A stretch of DNA of 64,000 bases from Hymenopellis radicata (GCA_015501595.1 JADNRX010000119.1:1-64000); one strand, 5' to 3'. Numbered from the stretch's first letter, positions 45,829 to 57,965 are shown. Notes: generated from the letters alone by a model not told the origin. Program-made: numbers and translations.

Positions 45829-48800
45829 TCAAGGCTCATAGCATTTATACCAATCAGCACCAACATAACAGTCCTCGAATGAGACTGTGGAATATCCATT
45901 CCGTGACATGATCATGGCAGTCTCCAATGTAAGGAGTGAGTTGTACCGCTCACGAGAAAGCCACATAAGCCGAAGTGAATTGCTGTGCGACCAAATCCAC
46001 CTCTCTGAATCGATATGCCACGAGCCGGAGTCGCCGTCCTCTATATTTCGCCACACGCGAACTGATGTGTCCCGTGAACCAGAGACAATATGTGTCCCAT
46101 CAGGTGAAAATGCCACAGATGTGACCCAATCGGTATGTCCACGAAGTACTGTAGAGATTCGTTCAATTCGTCAGTCACGGGTCACAGGCGACCCAAAATT
46201 GATGAATTGTCACACTGGTCACAGGTCCCAGCGCGATCTGACGAATTTGGGGAGTGAAAATGACCAAAAAATCAGCCAAATTGCTCCGAAAATCGATGAA
46301 ATTGATGAAAAATTTTCCCGGTCACGGCACCTTCGGCGCCGAGACGAATTCAAAATTTCGTCACCCCGGTCACAGGTCACCCGGGGTGACGAATTGAACG
46401 AATCTGTACAGTACTTTCACTTGATTTGTTATCAAGTCCCAGACTCGAACAGAATTATCAGTTAGCCCAGCCACAATTTGTGGATGTTCAACCCTTGGAG
46501 AAAAGGCAACAGAAGTGATGCGTCTTCCTAGGTCACCCGGCCCTACTAGGTCACCCAGCCCTAGGTGAATGTCCTTTGAACGTTCACCTGTCTTCACATC
46601 CCATATGATGACAGATCCGAGTCTACTACTATGGGATCCAGAGACAATTTGCTTACCATCAATAGAAACCGCAATAGATGTGACATGTACTTTATCATCT
46701 GTGAGCACCTTTATGTTCTCTCCATTCCTTAGATTCCAGATCCGAATAGACTTGTTCTGCGAACCAGAGACAAGTTGGAAAGTGTTAGGGACAAAAGCAA
46801 TACATGTAATTTCATCATTTTTATGGCCCTTCAGAGTTTGAAGTTGTGCACCTGTTCTGGAATCCCAGATAATCAAGGATCCAGTAGTATGTAAGCCAGC
46901 TATAATCTGAGTACTATCAGGAGAAAATGACAGGCATGTCACTCTCTTACTGATGTACTGCTCAGTCAACAACTTTCCAGATGCTGTATCCCAAATAAGA
47001 ACACCAACGGGCTGAGGACCACTATTTTTCATGCCTACAGAGCATGCCAGTGTACCATCACTAGAAAGTGCCAGGCTAGGGGATTCGAGGTGATGCAGAG
47101 CATAATCAAACTCTTTGAGCTGTCGGCCTGTGGTTACATCCCATACCTGAATAGTTTTGTCCAGAGATGATGAGATGACTTGTTTGCCATCTGAAGAAAA
47201 TGCCACCCTCTGGACTCTGCCTGTGTGACCTTCGAGCTGTTCTGGTCGTTCACTTGCTATTGTATTCCAAACACGAATAGAATGGTCATTTGCGCTGGAT
47301 ACAATCCGAGTGCCGTCATGAGAGAACATTACAAAGTTAATATATGAAGTATGACCAGTGAGCTTATTCAACAACTCCACCTGTATGACATCCCAAATCT
47401 GAATTGAGTAATCCATTAATCCCAAAACAATCTTCTGTCCATTATGAGAAAATGCAATACAAGTAACAGTAGAGGTGAGCTTGAACTGCTTTAGTTCTTT
47501 ACCACTAGATGTATTCCAGATCCGTACTGAGTTGTCAGCAGAACCAGAAGCGATCTGTGGACTGCATGGTGAGCATGCGATAAATTGATCCCCACTGATG
47601 TAACTGATGAGCTCTCTTACTTGTTGTCCCGTTTTCACATCCCAAATTCGCACAGATCGGTTGTATGAGCTAGAGACAACCTGCGTATCATCATGTGAAA
47701 ATGCCACATATTGGACTGAATCAGTATGACCATCCAACTGCTTAAGCTGATTCTCAACTTTTGAGTCTCGAGCCCATATGCGTACAGACATGTCCCAGGA
47801 ACCAGAGACAATATACTGAGTATTATGAGAAAAAGCTACAGCCTGCACAGCCTTGGTGTGTCCTAATAGTTTTCTCAACTTCTCTCCAGTTAATGCATCC
47901 CAAATATAGATGGATGTATCTAAGGAAGCAGAAACAATATATGCACCATCATCAGAAAAAGATACAGATGCAATATGCTTAGTATGACCCACCAGCTCCT
48001 GCAGTAGTTCACCCGTAGTAGAATCCCAGATCCGGATGTGATTGTCGATGTAAAGACTCTTATCCCAGATAGAAGCAAGCTTTAAATCATCAGGTGAAAA
48101 GGTGACACTGCGCGCAGAGATTGGAATGATAAGGAGTGATGATGCAGCATCAATGGATGCAGGCAAGAATAAAGGCAGCTGAGTAAAGTGGGGTTTCCAT
48201 ATTTTGGAGATTGGTGCAGAGAAGCTCCAGGTACTAAGACAAGAAATATAAAGATGAGGAGTGGACTGAGATGCAGGACTGCCAGCAAATGCTATGGCAA
48301 AGCTGACAGCATCATCGAGTAACACAGATAAGTCATCATTAGCTTTTGATTCAGAATGAATATTAAACAATATCAGTGAACCTTTAAGTTTCAGCCATCT
48401 GCGAGCATATTGAAGGAGAGAAAAACAAAGTGATTTAGATGTAATAAGATTCATAGCTTCCAGCAAAAATAGAAAAACATTTGTTAAGAATGCCTTCAGA
48501 TCGTTGTGCAGAGACAACCTGTCAGTACATCCTGCTGCGAACAGATGCTCACCCCAATGACAAGCTGCATATCGTAGAACTAGGCTGATATTCATCTGAA
48601 CAAGATCCTGAAGCTTGTCAATTTCGTGATCTAGCATGGAAGAGGACGAAAGATGGCAAATGTTGAAATGCAGCTCAGATCTCATGATTCGGAAGCAATG
48701 ATGAGCAAGTCGAGCATTGAAGATGGACTTGTCACAGAACACTTTAAGTTCTTGTGATTTTGCCTTTGTGAATGACAGTGGAGCAGTGAATTGCGACCTC

Positions 48801-50818
48801 TGAGCATCAAGTATGAATTCAGGGAATGAAGCATGGTAGCACGATACAAGGTGATCCAGCGGAGATACATAGAGAACGGAGTGGAGCGAATCAATGCACA
48901 TCTTTGTAGTGTCTTGGTTCAAGCCGAGCAGTTGAGCAATGACTGAGATGGAAATGAGCTCCTGAGCGCACACAATAGCATGGAGAATGTCGAGACGGGG
49001 ATGAAGAAGATCTTCATCCCCCTCGTCAAATGCTGCAGTCAAGACCTGCTCGTAAAGCCGGTCAAGAAGCAGGGTACTGTTGCTCGTACCTCCAGGCCTT
49101 AGTAGCTTCCTCAGCTTTGCCTGCTGCTCATGATGGGATAGTGTACGATGTGAAGGTGAGATGTACCTAACAGCAGTAGCAGCTGAGATGAACAGTCCGC
49201 CTGCTCGATGTGAGAGTTGTGTGAACTCATCGGTGTCTCGCAGTTTTGGGAGCTTCTCAGCAAGAAATTTGGCAATATCATCTTGTACGTCATCTAATGG
49301 TACCTCGTGCAGGTGACAAATCATGTTTGCTGGTAGTTGGAAGGAATGACAGAGGTCTACGATTTCGGGCTGCACGCGACTTGTGACTAGAAACTTAATT
49401 CCTGTCAACTTCTTATCCCCAACGACGCGAAGTAGGTTCTTCAAGAACTCTACACCATCATCGCTTTCGTCGAGAGCATCAATAATGACCACTGGTGCAG
49501 GTATACCATCCCGTCTAGGAAGTGACGCAGACCATGGCACAACAAGGAGGTTGTCGATCTGCTCATGGATCCGAGCTTCGCCGAGGATGAAGTCTCCTTG
49601 TAGGATGGGCACGAGCTCAGTCGCATATGAACGGAAGAGTTCTGCGAGGTTACGGCAAATCGTTGGCACAATGAGCTGAGAGTCCTTGCTGTCAAGCTGG
49701 CGGGAGCAGAAGAAGGATATGAGGAGCTTGTTCTTGGCCCACATGCGCTCGCAGATGGTGTAAGCAATGGTGGTTTTGCCTGTTCCCGCAAGGCCAGTGA
49801 GCCAGAAGACAGGCGGAGAGTCAGCAGTGTTATCTCGAGCCCAAGACATGATCTTGTCGAGGATTTTGACTCGAGTGCCGGATGTGCATGGACCACGTAA
49901 GAGGGTGTCAGTCTTGATGGCGGCACGGAACGACGCATCGCGCGAACAGCGTAAATCACGAATGACGACCTCCTACAACGCGGTCAGTATGAAAGTATGG
50001 CATCAAGGATGAAAACATACGTTGAGGATATCCTGCACATTTCGTTCGATGTCTAGACTGATTTCAAACTACGATGCGCATTATGATTGGACTGCTTTTG
50101 CAATGTACATGTTCAACACACCTGAAATGCGCGTAGCACGTCCGCTATCTTCTGGTACGCGGAAACAAGCTCTCCTGCGTCGGCAGCATTGTCGGCTAAT
50201 CTCGCCAAATATCCACGCTTCTGAAGATCATTAATATTGTCGATGATTTGATTTAAATCCCTGTAGGCCATCAGCGATAAATCATACCAAAATCAGTCGT
50301 GCATACTCCTCTAACTTCACTATTCTCGCATGAGAGTTTTTCGAAGCGCTTTGCCATTCCACCCTCTTTGCAACCAACGTCGCTAAAAGCCCATCAATGC
50401 TTCTTATCGCTTTCTCCATTCCTTCGTGATTAGCAGCAGTCTTCTGGATAAGGAATAAGACACCACCCCAAGCTCAGGAAGTAAGTAAACATACTTGGTA
50501 GGCATCAACACAAGCAAGTAACCCGCCAACAACAGATTTCAGCGGTAGGAACACGTCCGATGCCTCCTTCACGACCTTCAACGCCTCGTGTAATCCGTGT
50601 AGTGCCGTCACTATACATATGTTCAGAGACGTTCAGGCCTTGCGAGGATGGGACGAACCGGATGCTGTAGTGATAGACGACTTCGAGGGAATTCCTGGGG
50701 AACCGTTCCCAGATACAGCAGCATTATTTGCAGCCGCGCTAGCTGCAGTGCTGGCATTGTTATGCTGTTTCTCCTTCTTCTGGACAAGGCGGCGAAGAGA
50801 GAATCGCTGAGACGACAT
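45829..50818 (-). CDS. NLR3: NACHT-WD40 NLR-type protein, split by a MITE
   Basis: Paralogue of NLR1 on the minus strand. Exon 1 (50818 to about 50640) is a Ser/Ala-rich leader beginning [18 protein letters not shown]. Short exons down to about 50000 encode the same helical N-terminal region as NLR1 ([36 protein letters not shown]). The large exon from about 49975 encodes NACHT (Walker [10 protein letters not shown], 49769-49795; Walker [11 protein letters not shown]), a winged-helix-like part and 13 WD40 repeats in one uninterrupted frame. The intron present in NLR1 and NLR2 after KLKG is read through here. A 263-bp MITE (46149-46411) interrupts repeat 14. The 3' part (45829-46116, ending YKCYEP) stays open on its far side. 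As sequenced, translation runs into the MITE and stops at about 46370, so the product loses the last WD blade and the conserved C-terminal tail. Confidence 0.9.
46149..46411. mobile_element. MITE family M2 inside the NLR3 coding region
   Basis: It starts CTGTAGAGATTCGTTCAATT and its inverse end reads AATTGAACGAATCTGTACAG, with TA at 46147-46148 and 46412-46413. Removing the element and one TA restores the text of NLR1 near 12935-12955 (AGTACTTCGTGGACATACCG on the coding strand). It is 263 bp with no ORF. The interior is full of GTCAC and GGTGAC palindromic words, so the whole element could fold into a hairpin. Tc1/mariner-type by its TA target. Confidence 0.93.
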
Positions 50819-50829
50819 CGTAGTATCAG

Positions 50830-51000
50830 GTAAAGGAGCTGTGAAGAACGATATCGTGGTATTAGTTGAAGGGGCTGTGAAGGATCAATTTCGGCGAAAA
50901 TCACCCATGTTCTGCTGTAATTGTCCATTCACAGCTGCTTCACAGAGCGGTACTGGAACGGTCGAGAAAAAGGAAGCAAGGCCATCGTGTATCGCCTTTA
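50830..51000. promoter_or_regulatory. NLR3 upstream region
   Basis: Sequence upstream of the NLR3 start. A direct repeat of about 30 bases (GTAGTATCAGGTAAAGGAGCTGTGAAG and a variant) occurs at 50820-50885. No further motif can be assigned. Confidence 0.35.
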
Positions 51001-51003
51001 TAT

Positions 51004-51400
51004 TCAAGGATTAAACTGTACACTTTGACCTATAATAACACCACGAGACGTGTCCGTTGATACTGGAGGCAGTTGGGCTGGCGTCACGTCGATTCCGTTC
51101 ACCTCGACTGACTGCGAGGCAGCCCGCCACCTTGTGCCGGTAACCTTCCAGTCCGGACGGTTGATGTAGGATTTCGAGAGTCGTCCTCTGCTATTCTCGA
51201 TTGTCACTGACTTGACTATTGAGGCGGAGTGCGGACATTATCAGGGAATGTTGAGAGAAACGAAGCCGGAAACGACCTTCACATGGAATGGCGCTGTCAG
51301 CAAGAGGGAGACTTGTGTTTGAAGCATTGTAAAGTTGAAGGAAGCAGTGCACCAAGAAAAGAAATGGCGCGCCGATCATCTTCCTCATGACCATCACCAC
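51004..51400 (-). CDS. Possible small secreted protein
   Basis: Two overlapping minus-strand frames could be one gene. The first (51400 to 51191) begins near MRKMIGAPFLFLVHCFLQLY, a plausible signal peptide. The second (51207 to 51004) reads IENSRGRLSKSYINRPDWKV and ends at a stop. The connection needs an intron or frameshift near 51200 that I could not place convincingly. No family recognised. Confidence 0.3.
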
Positions 51401-51639
51401 CTAAGCATCTACTCACTACGGCGAAGAGCTTGAGGAACGCGAATGGCACCGCTGCCGCGTGCATCGAAACCACCGCGTAATTTTCCTTTTCTTTGTCATT
51501 AGTCCGACGCTGGTCTCAATGGCTGGACAGACTACCTTGAATACATTCAGGATTGCCATCATGACGGACAGCCCAATCCCTTTCCAGGAGCATACACCGC
51601 GACGAGGAAGTCCTCTTTAGCAGACGCCAGTCGCAATTA

Positions 51640-52280
51640 ACAGCCTCCCACGCAGCTTTGTCACGGCCTTCCACATTTCGTCCTCCCACTACGCGCTTCG
51701 ATGCAGAAGATATATGCTGTCCGCGCACGATGCCCGAGCATGTAGAGCGCACAACTCACTTTGACTCTGGCTCCCCATCCCACCCATCCCACACTCCACT
51801 ACGCGCCGCCGCAGTCCCATTCTCATTTCCGGACACTCCAAAGATTATCTCCATATCTCCTCATCATCTTGATCACTCTCGCTCACCTTCCAACTCCGGA
51901 GAAGATCTGCTGCGTAGCTCCTGCGTACCCTCGGACACATCATTCCGCCCTAGCTCGTCTCACGGACCCCACTGGTGTCTCCCAGAGAGAGACTTCCAGC
52001 CTTTGATCCTCCGTCCGACAACGCGCAGTCCCACGGCACCCTCGCTCCGTTTAACTTTGCGGAAACAAAAACACGCCAATCACACATCCTTTGTCGATCT
52101 ACCCCACAGCCAGAACGCGTTATTGCTGCTGCAAGTCCTACGCAGCAGCTCTCCATGTCAGTCGCCGACGACAACATAAGCGGTCTGTGACATCGCCGCC
52201 AGATAGGCTGGTCGAGCGAGTGAAACGATGCCGATCGCGAGGAGATTACGAAGCGCAGGACTGGCTGGGTTTCGCGCTCC
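51640..52280 (+). pseudogene. Family A pseudogene, copy 2
   Basis: A decayed plus-strand relative of the gene at 33297-34067. Matching words in shifting frames are LAPHPTHP..SHSHF near 51770, LPAFDPPSDNAQSHGTLAPF near 51985 and, near 52190, GACATCGCCGCCAGATAGGCTGG. The last corresponds to the 3' end of the parent, where the same bases read AGCAGGCTGG. Several frameshifts are needed. Confidence 0.6.
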
Positions 52281-52289
52281 TGATCAGCA

Positions 52290-52770
52290 TGATCATCTGC
52301 GAGGCAAGCTCGATTGAGCCGCTCATATACGAGGGTTAATCAGAAGAGGAAGTCATGTTGGAGACGAGTGGGGGTCCGAGCTGAGATTCAAGGCGCGGAA
52401 TCACGATACCACAGCTTGGTTTGAAGTCCACCCTCTTGTGTGTTCCTACTCTGCCTTAGTATGTTGTCGCGGTATATTCCTCGTAGCGGTATCACTCGTA
52501 GTACCGATACAAACCTCCATCGTTGAAAACTTGAATATCTATGAGAGCATCGCTGGAGGTACAGCGCATGTACAAGACATCGAACGACAAGTAGGAAAAC
52601 AAATACACATTATGTTAAGCGTATGGTACGAGGTTAATGGTCCCAGTACGATTTCGGCAGATGACAGCGTGAAATGTGGTGAAGTAAATAAGATTGAGCA
52701 TACAACAGAGAAAGTATAGAAGAATCAGAGACAGATACTGACAGCATACCAACACTGACGACAAAATTAA
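52290..52770. other. Intergenic, nothing recognised
   Basis: A 93-codon plus frame at 52438-52719 has a hydrophobic stretch but no family feature; I do not call it a gene. Confidence 0.3.
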
Positions 52771-52776
52771 AAACCC

Positions 52777-53275
52777 CTAAGTAAAAGACGACTGTACGTC
52801 CATAAGAGAATGAAAAGAGAAAAATGTTATACCGCTACTACGGCCATCCATGTCGTACGCCATAGTCGCCTGCTTAACGAGCCAATTCTCAAAGTCGAAG
52901 TCGTACTCGACCTCCTGATACTTCTGCGTCTCCTCCCGCTCAGCCTTCTTCACAGCATCGGTCTCCGTTTCAGTCTCGGGGACAAACGAGGCCCTAGATG
53001 TGGTAACCCTCACTCTCGAAGGCAAGGAGCTCCCTCGCGGCTCTTTCATCGTCTTCGAGGTCGGGGATACTCCTCGAAGACGATGCTCGTCTCGTCTTCA
53101 TCTCGATAAGCGTCGCAGAGTACAAGAGTGTAGGAACACGGCGAAGGTGCTGATATGGACTATAATCATACGGTGAGTTGGGATTGAAGGCAGCGGAAGG
53201 TTTCGCACATTCAGAGTCAACAAACACTCCGCGCCGCAGTCTGTGCGAGCTCAAGCTTGAATAATTAGAGACCAA
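52777..53275 (-). pseudogene. Family B gene fragment, copy 1
   Basis: Minus strand: SIPDLEDDERAARELLAFES in one frame, then ETETDAVKKAEREETQKYQE and FDFENWLVKQATMAYDMDG in another. The frames meet near 52995 without a credible intron. An acidic helical protein of unknown family. A more eroded copy is at 60160-60470. In both places B lies just downstream of family A, convergent with it. A 12-G run sits at 53317-53328. Confidence 0.5.
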
Positions 53276-53589
53276 GAGAGACCAACACCAGATTAGGCTC
53301 CAATCTGCGAGAAGCTGGGGGGGGGGGGCAGCGACTATTGAAGTCTACAGAGAAGGTCGATTCAATGGTGGCCAAAAGGCTAGAGACGACTCTACAGTGG
53401 AGGAGAACGCAGAGTTATCTACGATGCGACAGAGGATTGCCGACGTCGTTATGAATCAAATGGTTAGCCCGGAGCATCGAGCAGCACAGCAGTGGGAGAG
53501 TGACCATCAAACGTTAAATCGTCAACAATATCCTGCGAGGTAAGGATTTCAGCGACATGTTTAAGCCGAGGGAGGATACACGAACCTTC

Positions 53590-54250
53590 ATATTAACATT
53601 CCTTCGTTGCCGTCGGAAAAGAAGTTGATCTTGACGTATGCAAAACAGAGGGAGAGTCTAAAAAGTTGAGGTGCTAAGACGAGAAATGAAAAGAGACTGA
53701 GACTGACTGGACAAAGGAGCCAATGGATTCCCCTCATGCGCGGTTCGCGGCCATCCCGACGTCGTGGGTAGTCGTCTTCGTGGATGTCTACAGTGATGGT
53801 CAGGTGAAGGCATATAGACAAGATGAAAGGCATACCGTGTAACCCAAACAAAGCTTCAGACCGATTCAGACGCGATTGCTAACGGAAAGTAAGTAAAGGA
53901 CGAAAGCATTATTATAAACAACACACCTATAGTCAAGTCCCTGCTCCATAACAATAAAAAGAAGGAAAATGCTCCGCTGAGTCGTCCTAGCCGTCGACGT
54001 CGAAGAATTCCCAAGTGGAATCCCAGGTGGAAAACTGCGAACTTGTCAGCAATGAGGTAAACCTGGAAGGCGAGAGAACAGTCGTACAAGGGTGCTTAAC
54101 GGCACAAGGGCGTCGCTGACGGTGGCTAGAGGCACGAGCTGCGTTGGAGAGGGTATGATCATCATGGTGGTGGTCAGAAAAATACGCGGTCCGATCACGA
54201 TCTGCAGCTCCTCCGTCTGATACCACGACATGCGCTTCTCCTGTCGTCGC
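53590..54250 (-). repeat. Block D, copy 3 (inverted)
   Basis: Reverse-complement relative of 16000-16450 and 24050-24520. Readable minus-strand words are ATTGEAHVVVSDGGAADRDR near 54245 and TITVDIHEDDYPRRRDGREP near 53790. It is divergent from the SH3 remnant at 54320, the same head-to-head layout as in copies 1 and 2 of the chimera. Confidence 0.6.
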
Positions 54251-54319
54251 CATTTCCAGAAGAAGGGGCAACAGCGCGATACTGTTTTCGCCTGGATTGC
54301 TACCGCGAGGACGGCTCAC

Positions 54320-54443
54320 GTAAACCAACAAGGGCGCTGCACGTTTTTGAAGGCAAGGCTGAGTTCTCTGTCGAGGCCGGCGATGCTCGAGGATGTTGCG
54401 GATGGAGAATTGGTGAAGGATGCGTCCTCCTGCCTATTCCACG
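54320..54443 (+). pseudogene. SH3-domain exon remnant upstream of AMSH pseudogene 3
   Basis: The plus strand reads HVFEGKAEFSVEAGDA and, after an indel, DGELVKDASS. It ends at donor GTGAGC (54444) with an intron to CTTCCAG (54496), as at the other two copies. Confidence 0.7.
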
Positions 54444-54496
54444 GTGAGCCTTTTTAACTGTGGTCTTGGTATCTCTCATGATCAGTTCACTTCCAG

Positions 54497-55757
54497 ATTC
54501 TCTTCGCGCCAGCCTTTCTCCAGCTTCGTGACTAGTGGCGTCGGGGGATGGGTGCTCCCAGCATGTCCTTCAACTCCTCCCGGCCCACGTTGAATACGGC
54601 GAACGACCCGCCCGCGAACAGAGAGTGACTTTGGAGAAGGTTCGTCGCAGTCTACATGCAGGATTAATGTTTACTCATTTAAACGCGTTCTCAAGGATGG
54701 TATTATACAGAGGCAGGACGAGTACATGCGGAACTACGGCAACATTCCTGAATTCACGACGTCGCAGCACCAGCCAGTCGAACCCGCCACCCACGGAATC
54801 AATACCACAACGGCCCAAATCTAACACGCGTATCCGACACCGTCGTAGTCGTACCCGACTCCTGCCAAAGTTGAACGTTGAATATCGCTGGTTCCTCAGT
54901 CGGCCAGTCAACAGGCGGCGAAGCAGTCATCAAAGTACTCGTCTACAAGCCAGCAGGCGAAGCACAGAGACGCCGTTTTGCAATCTGCTCGACAGGCTGC
55001 CTCGACCACTACCGCCGCCACGAGTTATGCGCCACAAAGCTCGTATTCCGCGCAACGGCCCCAGGTCTCTGAACAGCAGCAGAGGACGGAGACTGTTATG
55101 GATGAATCGGCGGCGGCCTCTAACCAAGTGACAAAGTACATACTCGAGTAAGAAGACGCAATAAGGACGCGGTTCCGGATAGCGCCTACGCAGCCTGGTT
55201 CCTCCCATACGATTGTACAGTCGTTGTCTGGAGACTCGCAGCAAGATCGGCGTCGTGCTCAGCAAGAGGCGTTTAAGAAACGTGAGGAGGAGATTGCAGA
55301 GAAGAAACGAAGGGAGAAACGACAGGTCGCTCCTTTGGCCAGTCATGGCTCCATGCCCTCATTATCAAACCAGAATACACCGCTCGCGCCTCCTCTTACG
55401 AGCCACTCCACTATACAGCCCATACCCACAATATCTAGTCAATGACTGAAATCCCGCTATTCCAATTGTGCGTTTGATACCACCATCACAGTCTCAGTCG
55501 CAGGTATCGATGCAACAACAACGACATCCGGGTCTCACATGCAGCTGCGACCTCAACTCTCAGCCCAGTCCGCTAAGTTCCTCTGGACAATACGGTGGAT
55601 CCTCTCAGTACACAGGAACCTCCGGTCTTTTGCACGGGCATTTCTGCATCGTCTGCTGCTTCTTCTGTTCTGACTCACCGCACGCCTGCGCAGATACCGC
55701 CGCGCTTTCAGCTTCCGCTGATGCCGCCACTGTCACGTTTACTGGACGCCCTCCGGT
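54497..55757 (+). pseudogene. AMSH pseudogene 3 (N- and C-truncated)
   Basis: A plus-strand AMSH relative. The chimeric exon starts at 54497 and AMSH homology starts near 54561 (CATGTCCTT). It keeps the retained first intron text and the Pro/Gln-rich middle, including [20 protein letters not shown] near 55280, with many indels. It ends at GGACGCCCTCCGG (55757), corresponding to about 42090 of the parent. The JAMM domain is therefore absent. Confidence 0.9.
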
Positions 55758-55934
55758 TAGATATATTTCTTACTACAAAGGTTGTTATTACATTTTTTCA
55801 GTGCGGCACCATGCGCACAAGCGTGACAAGGGGTAGCGTATGCCATTGAGTATGATTAGAGAAGTACACTAAAAATGAAGGGATACAAGAATAAGTTAAA
55901 CATTAACTATCGCATATATGTCGGGCGCATGTTT

Positions 55935-57563
55935 TCACGGGTTCCAGGTGGTTTTCTCGAGATTCTGAGACAGCAGTCAGCACGCACTCAAGATCGTAAG
56001 TCGTATTGAGACGTACTAATGGCTGATGGCTCGATAACTGCGGATCCTGAAAATTATTCACTTCAGTCTGCACTCCTGGCTTTTCGCCGCCCCGCCGCCA
56101 GTACTCCTGCATGGCCTTTTTGTACTTCTTCGCCTCATCATGCACATCTATAGCAGACTTGTGGCGCTCGTGGCTGACACAGAGCATGAGGTCCTTCAGC
56201 GAGGGGTTCGGGTTTTCTCCTATGCGAAAGTTAGTGCTAGGGCATAGCCACAAAATTCAAACGCACTGAGAATCTTGACTAGCGCGATGGTCATTGAATT
56301 CCCACGCTCCTCCCATAATATCTGGCTGTCTTTACACGCACTGAGAGATATCACTTGTGCCATTTCGTGCTCAGAGCCATCCGGCTTGCACCAGCCGTCA
56401 CACGGAAACATTGCGATGGGGCTTTCGCATAGCTCTATAGGAAACCTCGGCGTCACCGCCGTCGACGGCTCATATGCTGCCTTAACAGTGAGTTTGCGAG
56501 TCTGTACACGCTGCCGACCCTCGCCATGTTGGATAGAGCTTTTTCGTATCTTGACCATAGAGTCACTGACAGTGACGCGCTTCGTTTGATAAACGCCACG
56601 GGTGCTGACAAAAGGGCCGTCGTGGCCTTGCTCAAGAGCGTTTTTCCGGATGTTGGGGGCCCAGAGGGAGTCGGACCTGCGTCGACCCTTCGACACATAT
56701 GGAACGTAGACGCGGTTGCAGCGAAAATGGTCGAGGTCTACCAGTACAACATTAGTGGAGGTTTCAGGAAGGAAAGAAGTAGTATACCTAGCAGTGAGGC
56801 TGAATGGGACGAATCAAAGATTGCGATAAGCTGAGACCCTGCGGGAAGCGAGTCTACGAGACGTACTCTCAACTCCTTCACAAGGTCGTGAAATAAAAAT
56901 ATGAACTAGAGAAGATTAACGCACCCTGTCGCGAATCATGAGTTTCTCGTCGTCCTTATCTTTTCCCATGGCATCCATCGGCAGAAGACCTGCGCCGTTA
57001 TCAATAGGCGCCTGCGAAGTGAACGGTGTGATACTGACATTCGTCCATTCCGTCCTCTTTGGTCACGGTGTAATCCTCATTACATCTCTGTTCGGCATGA
57101 CCGGAGTCTGCAACGCCGTTAGTTGGACAGACGTGTAAATAACATGGCGACATACAATGGAAGAAGAAGTGATCGCCGGGCTTCGCGTCGCGCACGAGGT
57201 TGTCGATCTCTCGCAACTGAATGTGATGAGCAAGAGTATGAGGGCGCGGCAAGGCGGGACATACAATATTCTCGCGCGCAGGCTGAAAACGCGGCTCTCC
57301 GCCATCGTCTATCAGTGTCACGATGTCATCAGGGGAGTAGTGGTATTCCTCTGGGCTGGATGTCAGTCAACAGCGCGGGAGGAAAACATTGAGAACTTAC
57401 TTATAACGAGATCCTTCATCTGCAATACATCCACATGAGCCTGTCCAGGTCCAGCATAATTGATACCGATGAGAAGCGCCCTTCTCTTGGGTCTCGGCTC
57501 AGTAACGAGCGGCGGGGCATACGGCCTAGGTCCACGATGCTCGTTGAAGTTGATGATCTCCAT
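55935..57563 (-). CDS. Metacaspase-like protein with Cys-to-Ser at the catalytic site
   Basis: Metacaspases are Arg/Lys-specific Cys proteases tied to cell death and proteostasis. The start is ATG 57563: KRRALLIGINYAG (p20 start), then EYHYSPDDIVTLIDDGG, NLVRDAKPGDHFFFH and, across an intron, YSGHAEQ with the catalytic His at about residue 107. DGMDECLLPMDAM follows across another intron. The active-site segment IFDSSHSASLLDLDHFRCNR has Ser (TCC, 56807-56809) where the family has Cys (DSCHS). The p10 part has VYVPYVSKGRRRSDSLW, VISLSACKDSQILWE and NPNPSLKDLMLCVSH. Consensus introns join about eight exons in frame to roughly 410 residues, ending TTWNP and TGA (55935-55937). No other lesion is seen, so it is either a catalytically dead paralogue or a single-base error. 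Confidence 0.88.
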
Positions 57564-57569
57564 CGTTGC

Positions 57570-57960
57570 AAGAGGTCAAGCTGGGGACAGGATGGATAGC
57601 ACTTATATATAAAATCTAGAAGGCACTGGTGAGGAAGGCTGTGTCGCGTTAGAACGGTAATGCAATGCCTACCAGTGCCTACCTTCAAGGGTCGCGAACC
57701 GTGAAATTAACGAAAAGTGTGAAAAGGTGAACAAATAGAATACGATGAAGAGAAATGAAGGTGAAGGTCGAAGAGAAAGAGTGACGTGTGACCCTGACAG
57801 TGCCGCTGGCAAACTTTGACGAATTGGCGCCTGTTGGCGCTTATCCAAGGGGATCTGATCGGGGAATAGACGAAAACGTCGTACCTATTGACTGTTGTTT
57901 GCTAGCGACCCCATAAACTGTTGTAGGGAAGATCAATGAAATCCACTTAATCTTTTGACT
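57570..57960. promoter_or_regulatory. Metacaspase-like gene upstream region
   Basis: No coding signal; it presumably includes the promoter of the minus-strand gene. Confidence 0.35.
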
Positions 57961-57965
57961 CAGCC

